Assembly: GCA_022839995.1 (NCBI GenBank)
Contig: JALHIN010000017.1
Location: 10,291-74,290, forward strand
From: 79-D21 sp022839995
GTDB lineage: Bacteria; Synergistota; Synergistia; Synergistales; 79-D21
Length of the DNA: 64,000 nucleotides
Direction: 5' to 3'
In this document: piece after piece, positions 26,764-34,465 of the stretch
Numbering within the stretch: the first letter of the stretch is position 1
Layout of the letters: every line of letters starts with the position of its first letter
Program-made: the position numbers and the translations under genes
Notes under the pieces: generated by a model
Seen by the model: the letters and a program-made list of their open reading frames with translations, nothing else
What the model was told of the DNA's origin: nothing
Database searches by the model: none

Positions 26764-27438
26764 TCAAATTCCCCGTTTTGGTTTCCCCATCCAGAGCGTG
26801 GTCACGACGGGGCCGACCACGCGAACCAGCCCACCTTCGACTTCTTCCTTCGTAAAAAGGTGCTTCTTGTATGACGGGTCCGCTGATTCGATGCGGAGGC
26901 CGTCTCCTGGGAGCGGGTAGACGAACTTGATCGCTGCTTCGTCGATACCGAAGCACACCAGGCATGTATCCCCGTAGCGGATCTCCATGTTGGGGTTGAT
27001 CACTGCCAGGGAGCCGTCCTTGATGTCGGCGCCTTCCATTGACGTGCCTTCCACGCGAACCCCGAAAATCTGATGCTCACCTTGGGGCCCGAGGTCTTCT
27101 GCCGGGAGCGGGATATGTTCTATGGCTTCCATGTTCACGCCGTGGAGGCCGAATCCCTCTCCTGCGCAGGCGACGTAGGCCGGGTGGAGGATCGGGACCA
27201 GTATCTGGTTGGGGATAGGAATAGCACGTTGTCTTGGCGTGCCAGTCTCCTCTAGCAAATCGGATACGCTCACACCTAGCGCTTTGCTTAAAGCCGTTAG
27301 CGTATCAAGGGAAGGTTTTGTTCTACCTTTTTCAATGTCACTTAAAAAAGACGGGCTAATTTGGGCCCGTTTTGCTAATTCTCTTCCGGATATAGAAAGC
27401 TTTTCTCTCTCTGTTCTAACTCTCTCCCCGATTTCCAT
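26764..27438 (-). CDS. CI-like prophage repressor (XRE HTH plus S24 peptidase)
   Basis: A 224-aa repressor that should hold the phage dormant. The N-terminal HTH is ELAKRAQISPSFLSDIEKG (residues about 20-38). The C-terminal LexA/UmuD-type S24 domain has Ser in VEGTSMEG and Lys in EAAIKFVYP, the self-cleavage dyad, so induction by the host SOS response is expected. GGGAGGGG precedes the ATG. It is divergent from a Cro-like gene, and the shared 130-base gap contains the operators. The HTH recognition helix (ISPSFLSD) is nearly the same as in the Cro-like protein, as expected for competitors for one operator. Confidence 0.92.
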   Translation of the reverse strand: MEIGERVRTEREKLSISGRELAKRAQISPSFLSDIEKGRTKPSLDTLTALSKALGVSVSDLLEETGTPRQRAIPIPNQILVPILHPAYVACAGEGFGLHGVNMEAIEHIPLPAEDLGPQGEHQIFGVRVEGTSMEGADIKDGSLAVINPNMEIRYGDTCLVCFGIDEAAIKFVYPLPGDGLRIESADPSYKKHLFTKEEVEGGLVRVVGPVVTTLWMGKPKRGI

Positions 27439-27511
27439 GAATATCCCCTCCCCGAAGAATGTACGCCCAATGCTTACAAAAGAGGTAGTCGTAAATAACG
27501 CACAAAAACGC

Positions 27512-27555
27512 TTGACACGTACGGTGAGAGTGAATAATATACGTACATACCGGAC
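27512..27555 (+). promoter_or_regulatory. Early rightward promoter with operator-like repeats
   Basis: TTGACA (27512-27517), 17-base spacer, TAATAT (27535-27540). ACGTAC occurs inside the spacer (near 27518) and just after the -10 (27541), and GTACG also occurs near 27464. These repeats are probable CI/Cro operators. Confidence 0.7.
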
Positions 27556-27576
27556 GTTGAGGGGGGGGTGAGGAGA

Positions 27577-27789
27577 ATGGATCGAACGATTCTTGGGGCA
27601 AGGGTAAGGAATGAGCGAGAAAGGAAAGGCTTTTCTTTAAGGGCATTCGCAAAAGAGTGCCATATTTCGCCATCTTTCCTTTCTGATGTAGAGCTGGGGA
27701 AAGCAGATCCTAGCTTGGAAACCCTGCGCGCTATATGCGAACAATTAGGTACGCCCTTGGCGGAGTTGCTGAACGAAAACCCTATTTAG
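27577..27789 (+). CDS. Cro-like XRE transcriptional regulator
   Basis: A 70-aa DNA-binding protein that is one helix-turn-helix domain: LRAFAKECHISPSFLSDVELGKADPSLETLRAICEQLG. It lacks a peptidase domain, so it is the likely lytic-side antagonist of the CI-like repressor. ATG 27577 follows GTGAGGAGA; an in-frame start at 27568 is less likely. It is the first gene of the rightward early transcript. Confidence 0.88.
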   Translation: MDRTILGARVRNERERKGFSLRAFAKECHISPSFLSDVELGKADPSLETLRAICEQLGTPLAELLNENPI

Positions 27790-27794
27790 TCCCC

Positions 27795-28001
27795 GTGGCA
27801 AATGTCACCGGACAGCTGCGGGGACTTGTCGGCAGTCTGACCCATGTGGGCAATTTGTCTGACGATCCAGGCGAAGTTCTCGGCATTGCGAACGATCTTG
27901 AGGACGGCAGGGCAGATGAGGGCGGAACAATCGCTTTCCTTTCGGAAATGCGGAACTTGTTAGACCAGGGGTCGAAATTCCTGGAATCGGTAGGGGGGTG
28001 A
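27795..28001 (+). CDS. Possible small early phage protein
   Basis: An open frame of 68 codons from a GTG, with no good ribosome-binding site, fills the gap between the Cro-like and AlpA-like genes. The acidic, helical composition (LTHVGNLSDDPGEVLGIANDLEDG) looks protein-like. It ends four bases before the next ATG. No family recognised. Confidence 0.42.
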   Translation: MANVTGQLRGLVGSLTHVGNLSDDPGEVLGIANDLEDGRADEGGTIAFLSEMRNLLDQGSKFLESVGG

Positions 28002-28005
28002 AGAA

Positions 28006-28293
28006 ATGGAACAGCAGGCAATCCAGCAACCGAAAATCCCATCACTTCCGGAGTTCAGCCTGGTTCGAGTGTCCCAGATCGTTCAGATGATTCCCATAAG
28101 CGAGGCGACCTGGTGGAGATGGGTACGGGAAGGGAAAGTCAAAAGGGGAATCAAGCTTGGGGCGAACGTTACGGTGTGGAAGCTGGTGGATGTACGTGAA
28201 TTCATCGAAAAGCTGGCAGCGGAGCCCGAGCCGCAGGAGACGAAAAGAAAACGGGGGCGCCCGCCGCGGGATCCCTTCGGGAGGAAACCATGA
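28006..28293 (+). CDS. AlpA/MerR-type HTH DNA-binding protein
   Basis: A 95-aa protein. LVRVSQIVQMIPISEATWWRWVREGKVKRGIKLGANVTVWKLVDVREFIEKL is the winged HTH of AlpA-like regulators and excisionases, including the typical W-R-W and K-L-x sites. The C-terminus KRKRGRPPRDP resembles an AT-hook. It may be the excisionase or an early regulator. Its stop overlaps the next gene's ATG (ATGA). Confidence 0.82.
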   Translation: MEQQAIQQPKIPSLPEFSLVRVSQIVQMIPISEATWWRWVREGKVKRGIKLGANVTVWKLVDVREFIEKLAAEPEPQETKRKRGRPPRDPFGRKP

Positions 28294-28871
28294 AAACCGA
28301 TGTCGCATTTCGCAAGGTCGGCTTCGCGGTCCTCTGCACGGGTTTCCTGGTCGGCGGTTCAACGCTTGCTATTCAGGAGTGGCGGCTTCAAAAGGTGGAG
28401 GCTCTGGCTTCCGCTGCGGTAATGGCTGCTTCCATCGATGCACAGGAATCTCGGATGTCGGATCGCCTAGCTAGCTTCTTCTCAAGGGCGAACCCCAGGT
28501 TGGAAAAGGAAACGGCGCTTTATCTGGCCTATGCGGTCCAGGAAGCCGCCAACCGTTATGACCTTCCCGAGGCCATTCTTGCCGGCCTTATCTACACCGA
28601 ATCGATGGCGGATCCCGCGGCTGTAAACAAGGGCTGCTATGGACTCACGCAGGTGCACTGGTCCGTTTGGGCGAAGACCCTAACGAAAAGTCATCCTGAG
28701 ATTTTTTCCAAGGCGGACCTTTTCGAACCGAGGCGATCGATTCTCGCGGGGGCATGGATACTGAGGCACTACCTGAATAGGTACGGCGACATGCAACTGG
28801 CACTCCAAGCCTATTCAGGAGGAGCCAGGTGGTACCCGGCAAAGGTACAGAAGGCTGCCGGTAGCCTGTGA
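28290..28871 (+). CDS. Lytic transglycosylase-like protein in the early region
   Basis: A 193-aa protein with an N-terminal signal or anchor (FAVLCTGFLVGGSTLAI, residues 12-28) and an SLT-type transglycosylase domain (about 75-190). The catalytic Glu is in LAGLIYTESMADP, followed by GCYGLTQVHW and LQAYSGG, as in the family. It should cleave glycan strands of peptidoglycan in the periplasm. Its place among early regulators, overlapping the AlpA-like gene by ATGA, is odd for a lysis enzyme; a role during lysogeny or in DNA entry is possible. Confidence 0.83.
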   Translation: MKTDVAFRKVGFAVLCTGFLVGGSTLAIQEWRLQKVEALASAAVMAASIDAQESRMSDRLASFFSRANPRLEKETALYLAYAVQEAANRYDLPEAILAGLIYTESMADPAAVNKGCYGLTQVHWSVWAKTLTKSHPEIFSKADLFEPRRSILAGAWILRHYLNRYGDMQLALQAYSGGARWYPAKVQKAAGSL

Positions 28872-28884
28872 GGGAGGGCTCTGC

Positions 28885-29052
28885 ATGGAGGATACCGCGG
28901 TGAAAATCCGTAGCGCGAGCCAAGTGTCGGATGCCCCGTGCTGCAGGCGATGCGCCTTCTGGGATTCCTGGGCGTCCGGGGGAAAGAAGCCCTGTGCCAC
29001 ACTCGACGTCCTGACGTGGCCGGGAGAAGTTTGCGACCTATTCACCGAGTGA
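28885..29052 (+). CDS. 55-aa Cys-rich small protein
   Basis: A small gene with GGGAGGG six to seven bases before the ATG. The five Cys residues (C19, C20, C23, C37, C50) in CCRRCAFWDSW and a later PGEVC could bind one zinc ion. Tight spacing to the genes on both sides supports reality. Function unknown; small Cys-rich proteins of this kind are common in early phage regions. Confidence 0.62.
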   Translation: MEDTAVKIRSASQVSDAPCCRRCAFWDSWASGGKKPCATLDVLTWPGEVCDLFTE

Positions 29053-29062
29053 GGTGACATGA

Positions 29063-29839
29063 ATGACGAAAAACGGAATGCAGGTTTTCAGATATGGAGT
29101 CCCTTTCGAAGGGGCAGGATTTATCCAAAAAAACGTGAGGGTTGCGATCGACGAGAACGGTTCTCCCTGGTGGGTTCTCGCCGACGTGTGTGAAGTTCTG
29201 GAAATCTCGAATGCCCGTAATGTCGCCGCCCGTCTCGAGGATGACGAAAAGGGTGTCCGCCTGATGGACACCCTTGGAGGAAAGCAGGAACTGACCCTCG
29301 TCAACGAGGCCGGTCTCTATTCAGTGATCCTCCGTAGCGACAAACCGGAGGCTCGGCGATTCAAAAGGTGGATCACACATGTCGTTCTGCCGGAGATCCG
29401 CTCTCGGGGATCATATGGTTTTCAAGATTCCCGTATCCCCAGGACACTTCCCGAAGCTCTTCGGCTGGCTGCAGAAATTGAAGAGAAAAGAGTCTTGCTG
29501 GAAGAGGAAAACCGTTACCTTGCCCCCAGGGCTCTAGCCTGGGAGGCCACCGCTTTTGAAGGTTCGGAAATGTCCCTGCAGGCTCTCGGGAAAGAGTTGG
29601 ACCGTTTTGGCATGGGGCCCAGGAAAATCTTTGAAGCCCTTGGAGGCATGGGGGTCCTTTACCGTCTGGACGGGTATTGGGTTCCCCACCAGGAGCACAT
29701 CGATGCCAAGCGTTTCAGGGTGATTCGCGTCAACAAGGTCATCGAAGGAGAACCTCGCACTTGCATGAAGACTCTGGTAACCCCCAAAGGCAGGGACTAC
29801 GTGGCGACCCTTCTGGCCGGAAGGCGAGCGGCGGCATGA
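29063..29839 (+). CDS. Phage antirepressor (BRO-N plus ANT/KilAC domain)
   Basis: A 258-aa protein. The N-terminal BRO-N domain shows WWVLADVCEVLEISNARNVAARLEDDEKG and TLVNEAGLYSVILRSDKPEARRFKRWITHVVLPEIR. After a coiled linker, the C-terminal ANT-type domain shows SLQALGKELDRFGMGPRKIFEALGGMGVLYRLDGYWVPHQEH. Such proteins inactivate phage repressors and promote the lytic switch. GAGGTG precedes the ATG. The stop overlaps the next ATG (ATGA). Confidence 0.9.
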   Translation: MTKNGMQVFRYGVPFEGAGFIQKNVRVAIDENGSPWWVLADVCEVLEISNARNVAARLEDDEKGVRLMDTLGGKQELTLVNEAGLYSVILRSDKPEARRFKRWITHVVLPEIRSRGSYGFQDSRIPRTLPEALRLAAEIEEKRVLLEEENRYLAPRALAWEATAFEGSEMSLQALGKELDRFGMGPRKIFEALGGMGVLYRLDGYWVPHQEHIDAKRFRVIRVNKVIEGEPRTCMKTLVTPKGRDYVATLLAGRRAAA

Positions 29840-30057
29840 ACTTCCTGATGAACGCGGCAGACGTGCGCGGCCTGATTCGATCCTTATGCGACGGAGATCG
29901 ATGTCCGAGGGAATCAAGAAAATTCTGGACCGTGGGGCACTTGAGCAATCTCGCGTCCTGGGCGGACGAGCAGGAAGAGGAAGAAAGGGTTGACCTTTCC
30001 TACTATGTTCAAGCCGCCATGAGTAACGGGCAGATGAATTCCTGCAGGGCATCATAA
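29836..30057 (+). CDS. Small phage protein, unknown
   Basis: A 73-aa protein coupled by ATGA to the antirepressor gene. The N-terminal part (MNAADVRGLIRSLCDGDRCPRESRKFWTVGHLSNLASWADEQEE) is helical with two Cys; no family recognised. A hairpin follows its stop, so it probably ends the early transcript. Confidence 0.65.
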   Translation: MNFLMNAADVRGLIRSLCDGDRCPRESRKFWTVGHLSNLASWADEQEEEERVDLSYYVQAAMSNGQMNSCRAS

Positions 30058-30058
30058 A

Positions 30059-30081
30059 AGCCCGCTTGGTCAGAGCGGGCT
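30059..30081 (+). terminator. Hairpin after the early genes
   Basis: AGCCCGCT (30059-30066) pairs with AGCGGGCT (30074-30081). It lies directly after a stop codon and before a 200-base gap leading to the replication genes. No T-tract follows, so it may be a factor-dependent or antitermination point. Confidence 0.5.
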
Positions 30082-30274
30082 CAGTGGAGGTGACTCGAAC
30101 AGGAGGGGTACCCCTGATCGAATCGCATTATAAAGCATGCAATCCGCTAAGGCAAAGGGGAAAAAGGATAAAACTTTACGTGATTATTCTAATTATCGGT
30201 ATGAAGCATCAAAAACACTATATTGGTCGGTTTTCGCCTCAAATACCTATGTGTTCCCAATGGGGAGTGGTTGC

Positions 30275-31333
30275 ATGGCCTGGATAGAGTCCCACGAAGG
30301 CTTGAGAAGTCATCCAAAGACGATGAAGGCAGCCCGTCTCTTGAGCATTCCCATCCCCCAGGTCATCGGTCATCTGCACTGTTTCTGGTGGTGGGCCCTG
30401 AATTATGCCGAGAAGGGCTGCATGGCCAAATACGACAGTGCTGATATAGCCGATGGAGCCATGTGGATCGGAGATCCGGATCTTTTCGTGAAAGCTCTTG
30501 TCGATGCCCGCTTCATCGACGTAAGGGAAGGGCAACTGGTGATTCACGACTGGGACGAATATATCGGCCGCCTTATGGAGATCAGGGAGAGGGAACGGGC
30601 CCGAAAAAGCAAATGGGTCAGGAATGCAAGGGGGAATTCCGGAGAAAACCCGGCGAATGAACCGGATGTGACGGGGAATAGACGGGGTGTAGACGCGGAA
30701 GCGACGCGGAATAGACGCGGAAGTGACGCGGAAGGAACGCGGAATAGCGAGGTAGACCTAACCGAACCTAACCTAACCGAACCAGAAGAACAACCTGAAA
30801 CTTCTGACGAAGTTTCAGGCGCCCGAAGCGCGGTCTCGCCTAGGGGTTTTCCTGAGGCCCCTTCCGTACCAGCTGTCAGACCAGAACTGGAAGAAACCCT
30901 TGTGAATGGTGAATTGGCTGGAAATCGAGGAACAGGGCATGCTCCAGGGAGCAAGAATAGACCTAGGGAAAATCCCGAGGTGACCAGAGAACTGATTCCT
31001 GTTGCGTTTCGGGAGACTTATGACCTTTTCCTGCTGAAAACCGGTAGAGGTTCCATTTCCAGGGAAGAGCTGGCCAGGATTGAGGCCCTAGAAAAGCTGC
31101 ACATTCCTTCCCGGGTTCAGTCGGAAATCTCGAAGGCCCTGGAGCGGTTTGGGCGGTCGGGCAGAGCTCCCTGCGAACTCGACTGGAACTATCTGTGGGA
31201 TTCCCTAAGACACCAGAAGACCGGCAAGACTGCACCAGGCGGCAAGGGGAACGGTAGCTCAGAATCAGGCGGGGGAAGGAGGCATGATCCCAAATGGCTG
31301 AAGCAGCTCGAAGCTTGGGAGAAAGGCACATAG
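30275..31333 (+). CDS. Phage replication initiator-like protein (lambda O/DnaD-like position) with internal origin
   Basis: A 352-aa protein. The N-terminal 110 residues (ESHEGLRSHPKTMKAARLL, HLHCFWWWALNYAEKG, FVKALVDARFIDV) form the winged-helix-like domain common in phage replication initiators; a low-complexity polar linker follows and then a helical C-terminus. GGGGAG lies seven bases before the chosen ATG (30275). The linker region encodes seven 11-bp DNA repeats and a hairpin, as in lambda O, where the origin lies inside the initiator gene. It overlaps the helicase loader gene by 40 bases. Role inferred from domain look, gene order and repeats. Confidence 0.78.
   Translation: MAWIESHEGLRSHPKTMKAARLLSIPIPQVIGHLHCFWWWALNYAEKGCMAKYDSADIADGAMWIGDPDLFVKALVDARFIDVREGQLVIHDWDEYIGRLMEIRERERARKSKWVRNARGNSGENPANEPDVTGNRRGVDAEATRNRRGSDAEGTRNSEVDLTEPNLTEPEEQPETSDEVSGARSAVSPRGFPEAPSVPAVRPELEETLVNGELAGNRGTGHAPGSKNRPRENPEVTRELIPVAFRETYDLFLLKTGRGSISREELARIEALEKLHIPSRVQSEISKALERFGRSGRAPCELDWNYLWDSLRHQKTGKTAPGGKGNGSSESGGGRRHDPKWLKQLEAWEKGT
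30670..30746 (+). repeat. Seven tandem 11-bp iterons, probable replication origin
   Basis: Seven contiguous 11-base units with consensus GACGCGGAANN begin at 30670, 30681, 30692, 30703, 30714, 30725 and 30736. The period is one helical turn and is not a multiple of three, so it is selected at DNA level, not only as a peptide repeat. Confidence 0.8.
30757..30819 (+). repeat. Origin-flanking repeats and perfect hairpin
   Basis: CCTAACCGAA occurs at 30757-30766 and 30772-30781. A perfect 11-bp inverted repeat CCTGAAACTTC/GAAGTTTCAGG with loop TGAC spans 30794-30819. Both lie just after the iterons inside the initiator gene. Confidence 0.75.
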
Positions 31334-32304
31334 AGAGGCTTGTTTCAGGTATCCCGGCCCTTGCGGACGCCGTCTTTCGCTTGGGGGAGAGGCCTGGAAT
31401 CGGGGAAAGGGCGATGGCCTATATCCAAAGTATCTGGCCGGACGCTCTGCCTTCGGAACTGGGATCCTCGAGGTCGGATTTTATCCTGGCCGAGCAGGCG
31501 GAGAACTGTCATGGAACCTGCCCGGGTGTGCAGCGCTGCCCGAACAAAGGGTTCCGGCCGAGCGCCTCTTGCGAGCCGTTCGGTGAGGGAGGAAGGGTTT
31601 TCTTGGTGAGGTGGGGGCGTTGCAACGCAAGAGCCGTCATGGATGCCAAGGCGATTGCAGAGAAGGCATTGGCCTGTGCTCGGGTCCCCGAGCGTTTGAA
31701 ACACTGCACTTTTTCCACGTATCGGACGGCCAGCCTAGCTCCTGACGTCCTGAAAGCCAAGGGAATGTCCATGGCAGCCCTGGAGGACGGGAACAGTTTG
31801 ATTCTCGCGGGGTCAAGCGGTGTCGGGAAGACTCATCTCGCCGCGGCCATGGTTAACGGGCGAGTCGAAAGCGGGAAAGCCGCTTTGTTCATCTCGGTTC
31901 CGGAGCTCCTTGACGATCTCCGCAAAGCAATCTCGAGCGGGAAATCCTCGGATGCCATGGATGCGGTAAAGAAATCGGAATTCCTGGCCATGGACGATCT
32001 TGGGGCGGAGCGTCTCACCGAATGGGTGGGGGAGCGCCTTTACATGATCGTCAACCACCGGTACCTGAACGGACTGCAAACCATCATCACCACGAATTCC
32101 GAGAATGCCGCGGAACTGGTGCTTCGTCTCGGGGATCAGGGGGAGAGGATCGTTTCCCGCCTCGTGGAGATGGGAGCCTGGTGTGGAATCAAGGCAGAGG
32201 ACTACCGGTTCATGCGAAAGACGGCAGAAGAAAAGGGGCCGGGGAAGGCGAAAAGGGCCGGCAGCCCAACGATGCAGCCTGCGATGGCTGATATCCCGTT
32301 CTGA
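31294..32304 (+). CDS. DnaC/IstB-like helicase loader ATPase
   Basis: A 336-aa AAA+ ATPase. Residues 1-110 include a Cys cluster (CHGTCPGVQRC and a later SASC) that probably binds zinc. The ATPase core has Walker A AGSSGVGKTH (about 168-177), Walker B FLAMDDLGAE and sensor ITTNS, as in DnaC and IstB. It should load the host replicative helicase at the phage origin with the upstream initiator. It overlaps that gene by 40 bases, indicating one operon. The Arg/Lys-rich tail ends in MADIPF. Confidence 0.9.
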   Translation: MAEAARSLGERHIERLVSGIPALADAVFRLGERPGIGERAMAYIQSIWPDALPSELGSSRSDFILAEQAENCHGTCPGVQRCPNKGFRPSASCEPFGEGGRVFLVRWGRCNARAVMDAKAIAEKALACARVPERLKHCTFSTYRTASLAPDVLKAKGMSMAALEDGNSLILAGSSGVGKTHLAAAMVNGRVESGKAALFISVPELLDDLRKAISSGKSSDAMDAVKKSEFLAMDDLGAERLTEWVGERLYMIVNHRYLNGLQTIITTNSENAAELVLRLGDQGERIVSRLVEMGAWCGIKAEDYRFMRKTAEEKGPGKAKRAGSPTMQPAMADIPF

Positions 32305-32319
32305 AAAGGGGGAAAACCC

Positions 32320-32763
32320 ATGACTGTGAAGATTCCGGTGCGTTTCAGGAAGCTGGTCCCCGAGGCGATCGTTCCGAGTTATGCCCATCCGGGCGATGCA
32401 GGGGCGGACCTGTATGCCCTGGAGGACACATGGGTGGCGCCGTATTCGACCGTTCCGGTGAGGACGGGGATCGCAGTGGAGATCCCCGAGGGATGGGAGA
32501 TCCAGATCCGCCCGCGTTCCGGCTGGTCCCTGAAGTGTATGGGGTATCTCCTCCCGAATTCTCCAGGGACTATCGACAGCGGGTATCGGGACGAGGTGAA
32601 GGTGCTGGTTAGGAACACCTCGGTTTCAGCCCTCGCCATTTCCCGCGGAGATCGGATCGCCCAGGCGGTGCTCTCCCGGGTTTACGAGATCGCTTGGATA
32701 GAGGAAGAAGAGCTGGAGGAATCGGTCCGGGGTTTGGGTGGCCTGGGATCCACGGGGCGGTGA
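32320..32763 (+). CDS. dut: dUTP diphosphatase
   Basis: A 147-aa trimeric dUTPase that keeps uracil out of phage DNA and supplies dUMP. All five motifs are visible: HPGDAGADLYA, RPRSGWSLK, NSPGTIDSGYRDEV (catalytic Asp), ISRGDRIAQAV, and the flexible C-terminal LGSTGR. It lies 15 bases after the helicase loader gene, in the replication operon. Confidence 0.95.
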   Translation: MTVKIPVRFRKLVPEAIVPSYAHPGDAGADLYALEDTWVAPYSTVPVRTGIAVEIPEGWEIQIRPRSGWSLKCMGYLLPNSPGTIDSGYRDEVKVLVRNTSVSALAISRGDRIAQAVLSRVYEIAWIEEEELEESVRGLGGLGSTGR

Positions 32764-32769
32764 ATTCCC

Positions 32770-32994
32770 TTGGAACTCGAGATCGGAGCAAAGTACAGGA
32801 TCAGGGCGAAATCACAAGGGTCTCATTTCGGGCCTATACCGGGATTGTCGCAGGAAGATCCGCTGACCGCCTTTCTTGAGGGTGTGGAGAGGGGGTTTCG
32901 AACAAGGCATTTTCTGTTCCGGTCCCGGGCAGGTTGGAGGATTTCCCTGAGCGATTGGGAAATAGCCCGGGAATACGAGATCAAGGCTGGCTGA
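32770..32994 (+). CDS. Small phage protein, unknown
   Basis: A 74-aa frame from a TTG six bases after dut. The sequence (GAKYRIRAKSQG, HFLFRSRAGWRISLSDWEIAREYEI) looks like a small beta-rich protein. The ribosome-binding site is weak and I do not recognise the family. It fills the space between dut and the next regulator exactly. Confidence 0.55.
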   Translation: MELEIGAKYRIRAKSQGSHFGPIPGLSQEDPLTAFLEGVERGFRTRHFLFRSRAGWRISLSDWEIAREYEIKAG

Positions 32995-33008
32995 GGGAGG
33001 CGGGGAGG

Positions 33009-33521
33009 GTGAGCCACTGGAAACTGCAGGAAATGCTCGAGGCGATCATCGAACTGCTCCTTCGGTCTCACCCCTGCGGGCTGAGGGTTCTCGTGGGGGA
33101 GATCCCGGCCCCGTCATTCGAGGACCTGGTCATGATGATCCATAAGGAAGGAGCTCCGGTCTCCGAGGTTCGCGTGAACGGCGGCCGGCCTACGGCAGAA
33201 CAGGAATCCTGCTTTCTCAGGGCCGAGGCGATCCAGGAGGCTGTGGACCGTTGCGGAGGATGGGAAGCGCTGATCGGAATGGCAAGGGCCTACAAAGAGG
33301 CCTGTCCCAGCAGCTGGAAGATCTTCGTGGATCATATCGTCTGGGTGGAAAGCGGCGGGATGTCCAGGCTGGCAGGCGAAGGACAGCTCGAGAGGATCGC
33401 GGAGAAGCATGGAGTGAGCATCGACACCGTGAAACGCAGGCGCCATGAGGTTGTAGAGACGATCGCGCGAGCAGCCCTTCTGGTTCCCAGGGGCGAGTTG
33501 CAGCTCTTGCCGAGCGATTAG
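33009..33521 (+). CDS. HTH protein, probable late transcription regulator
   Basis: A 170-aa protein (GTG start after GGGGAGG; an ATG at 33033 is possible). The C-terminal 50 residues contain LERIAEKHGVSIDTVKRRRHEVVETIARAALL, a sigma region 4-like helix-turn-helix resembling phage late regulators of the ArpU/RinA kind. It is the last gene before the packaging and structural genes, the usual place for such regulators. Two near-identical 17-bp repeats directly after its stop may be its binding sites. Function inferred. Confidence 0.62.
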   Translation: MSHWKLQEMLEAIIELLLRSHPCGLRVLVGEIPAPSFEDLVMMIHKEGAPVSEVRVNGGRPTAEQESCFLRAEAIQEAVDRCGGWEALIGMARAYKEACPSSWKIFVDHIVWVESGGMSRLAGEGQLERIAEKHGVSIDTVKRRRHEVVETIARAALLVPRGELQLLPSD

Positions 33522-33529
33522 GGCCTGCA

Positions 33530-33569
33530 CTCTAAAAGCCCTTTGTGGCAGCCTCTAAAGGCGCTTTGT
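33530..33569 (+). promoter_or_regulatory. Tandem repeat, possible late operator
   Basis: CTCTAAAAGCCCTTTGT (33530-33546) and CTCTAAAGGCGCTTTGT (33553-33569), period 23 bp, 15 of 17 bases equal, just upstream of the late genes. Confidence 0.5.
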
Positions 33570-33649
33570 AAGGTCCTTGCTGCGCTTTGGAAAGACTGGT
33601 TTCATATAAGGTGACGAAGTATCGGAAAGGGTTCATCCCCCTTGGTCCG

Positions 33650-33681
33650 GCCCCGGATTCTTCATGCGAGGAGTCCGGGGC
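33650..33681 (+). terminator. Hairpin before the second recombinase gene
   Basis: GCCCCGGA (33650-33657) and TCCGGGGC (33674-33681), followed by TTCGTTTT. A terminator-like element between the late regulator and the next gene. Confidence 0.5.
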
Positions 33682-33702
33682 TTCGTTTTGGAGGTGGGGT
33701 TC

Positions 33703-34293
33703 GTGGAATTCGTTCAGCCACTCCGGAGCCTGGCTTCTATTGACAGGATGAAGAAGGTACTCCGGCAGCGGAACTTCAGGGACTACACCCTGTTCATCCT
33801 GGGAATCTATACGGGTCTGAGGATCTCGGACCTTTTGAAGCTCAAGGTGGAGGACGTGTCTTTTCGCCTGGGACCCAAGCTCGTGATCAGGGATCAGTTG
33901 GCCCTGCGCGAGAGGAAGACCGGCAAGGCCAAGATCATTATTTTAAATAAGGAAGCCCGGTCCGCTCTTCGGAGTTTCCTGAACAAACGGTCTCCTCAGG
34001 GCTCGGATCCGATCTTCGTTTCGAAGAAGCCGGGAGAAGGCCACCAGCCTAAGCCGATCGGAAGGTGGCAGGCCCACCACATCCTGAACCAGGCGGCGCG
34101 TGAAGCGGGGATACGAGACCGGATCGGGACGCATACTCTGAGGAAGACTTTCGGGTACCACAGTTACCGTAAGGGCGTCGACCTGACGATGCTACAGAAG
34201 ATCCTGAACCATTCCTCCCCCGCGGTAACCCTGGCCTATATCGGGTTCACGCAGGACGAGATAAATGATGTTTATATTAAATTACGTTATTGA
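33703..34293 (+). CDS. Second tyrosine recombinase, small XerC/D-like
   Basis: A 196-aa catalytic domain without an arm-binding or core-binding domain. Arg is in IYTGLRISDLLKLKVEDV, Lys in RKTGKAKI, His-x-x-Arg in THTLRKTFGYH, HSSPAVTL, and Tyr in AYIGFTQDE. GTG 33703 has GGAGGTGG upstream. It sits just before HNH and terminase genes, far from the integration module. Similar short recombinases occur at this position in other siphoviruses; their role is not settled (dimer resolution or replication restart are candidates). Confidence 0.86.
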   Translation: MEFVQPLRSLASIDRMKKVLRQRNFRDYTLFILGIYTGLRISDLLKLKVEDVSFRLGPKLVIRDQLALRERKTGKAKIIILNKEARSALRSFLNKRSPQGSDPIFVSKKPGEGHQPKPIGRWQAHHILNQAAREAGIRDRIGTHTLRKTFGYHSYRKGVDLTMLQKILNHSSPAVTLAYIGFTQDEINDVYIKLRY

Positions 34294-34465
34294 GACGGCT
34301 TCGTGTTAAACGAAAACCCCGAATAATTAATAATAACGGGACCTCCCCTGTTTTTGCCTTTTCCGAGGAGTGTGCCATGCCAGGCCGCTCGGCATCACGA
34401 CCGGAGTTATGGGTTGTCAGGCCCATCACACACAAGATAGATATGTTTGATAAGGGGGCAAAAAC

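Noticed and set aside
30082..30150. tRNA-like T-arm sequence (GTTCGAGTCACC on the minus strand)
   Set aside because: The flanking bases do not form the T stem or the acceptor stem of a cloverleaf.
30670..30746. CRISPR-like tandem repeats
   Set aside because: The units are 11 bp with no spacers and lie inside a coding gene; this is an iteron array.
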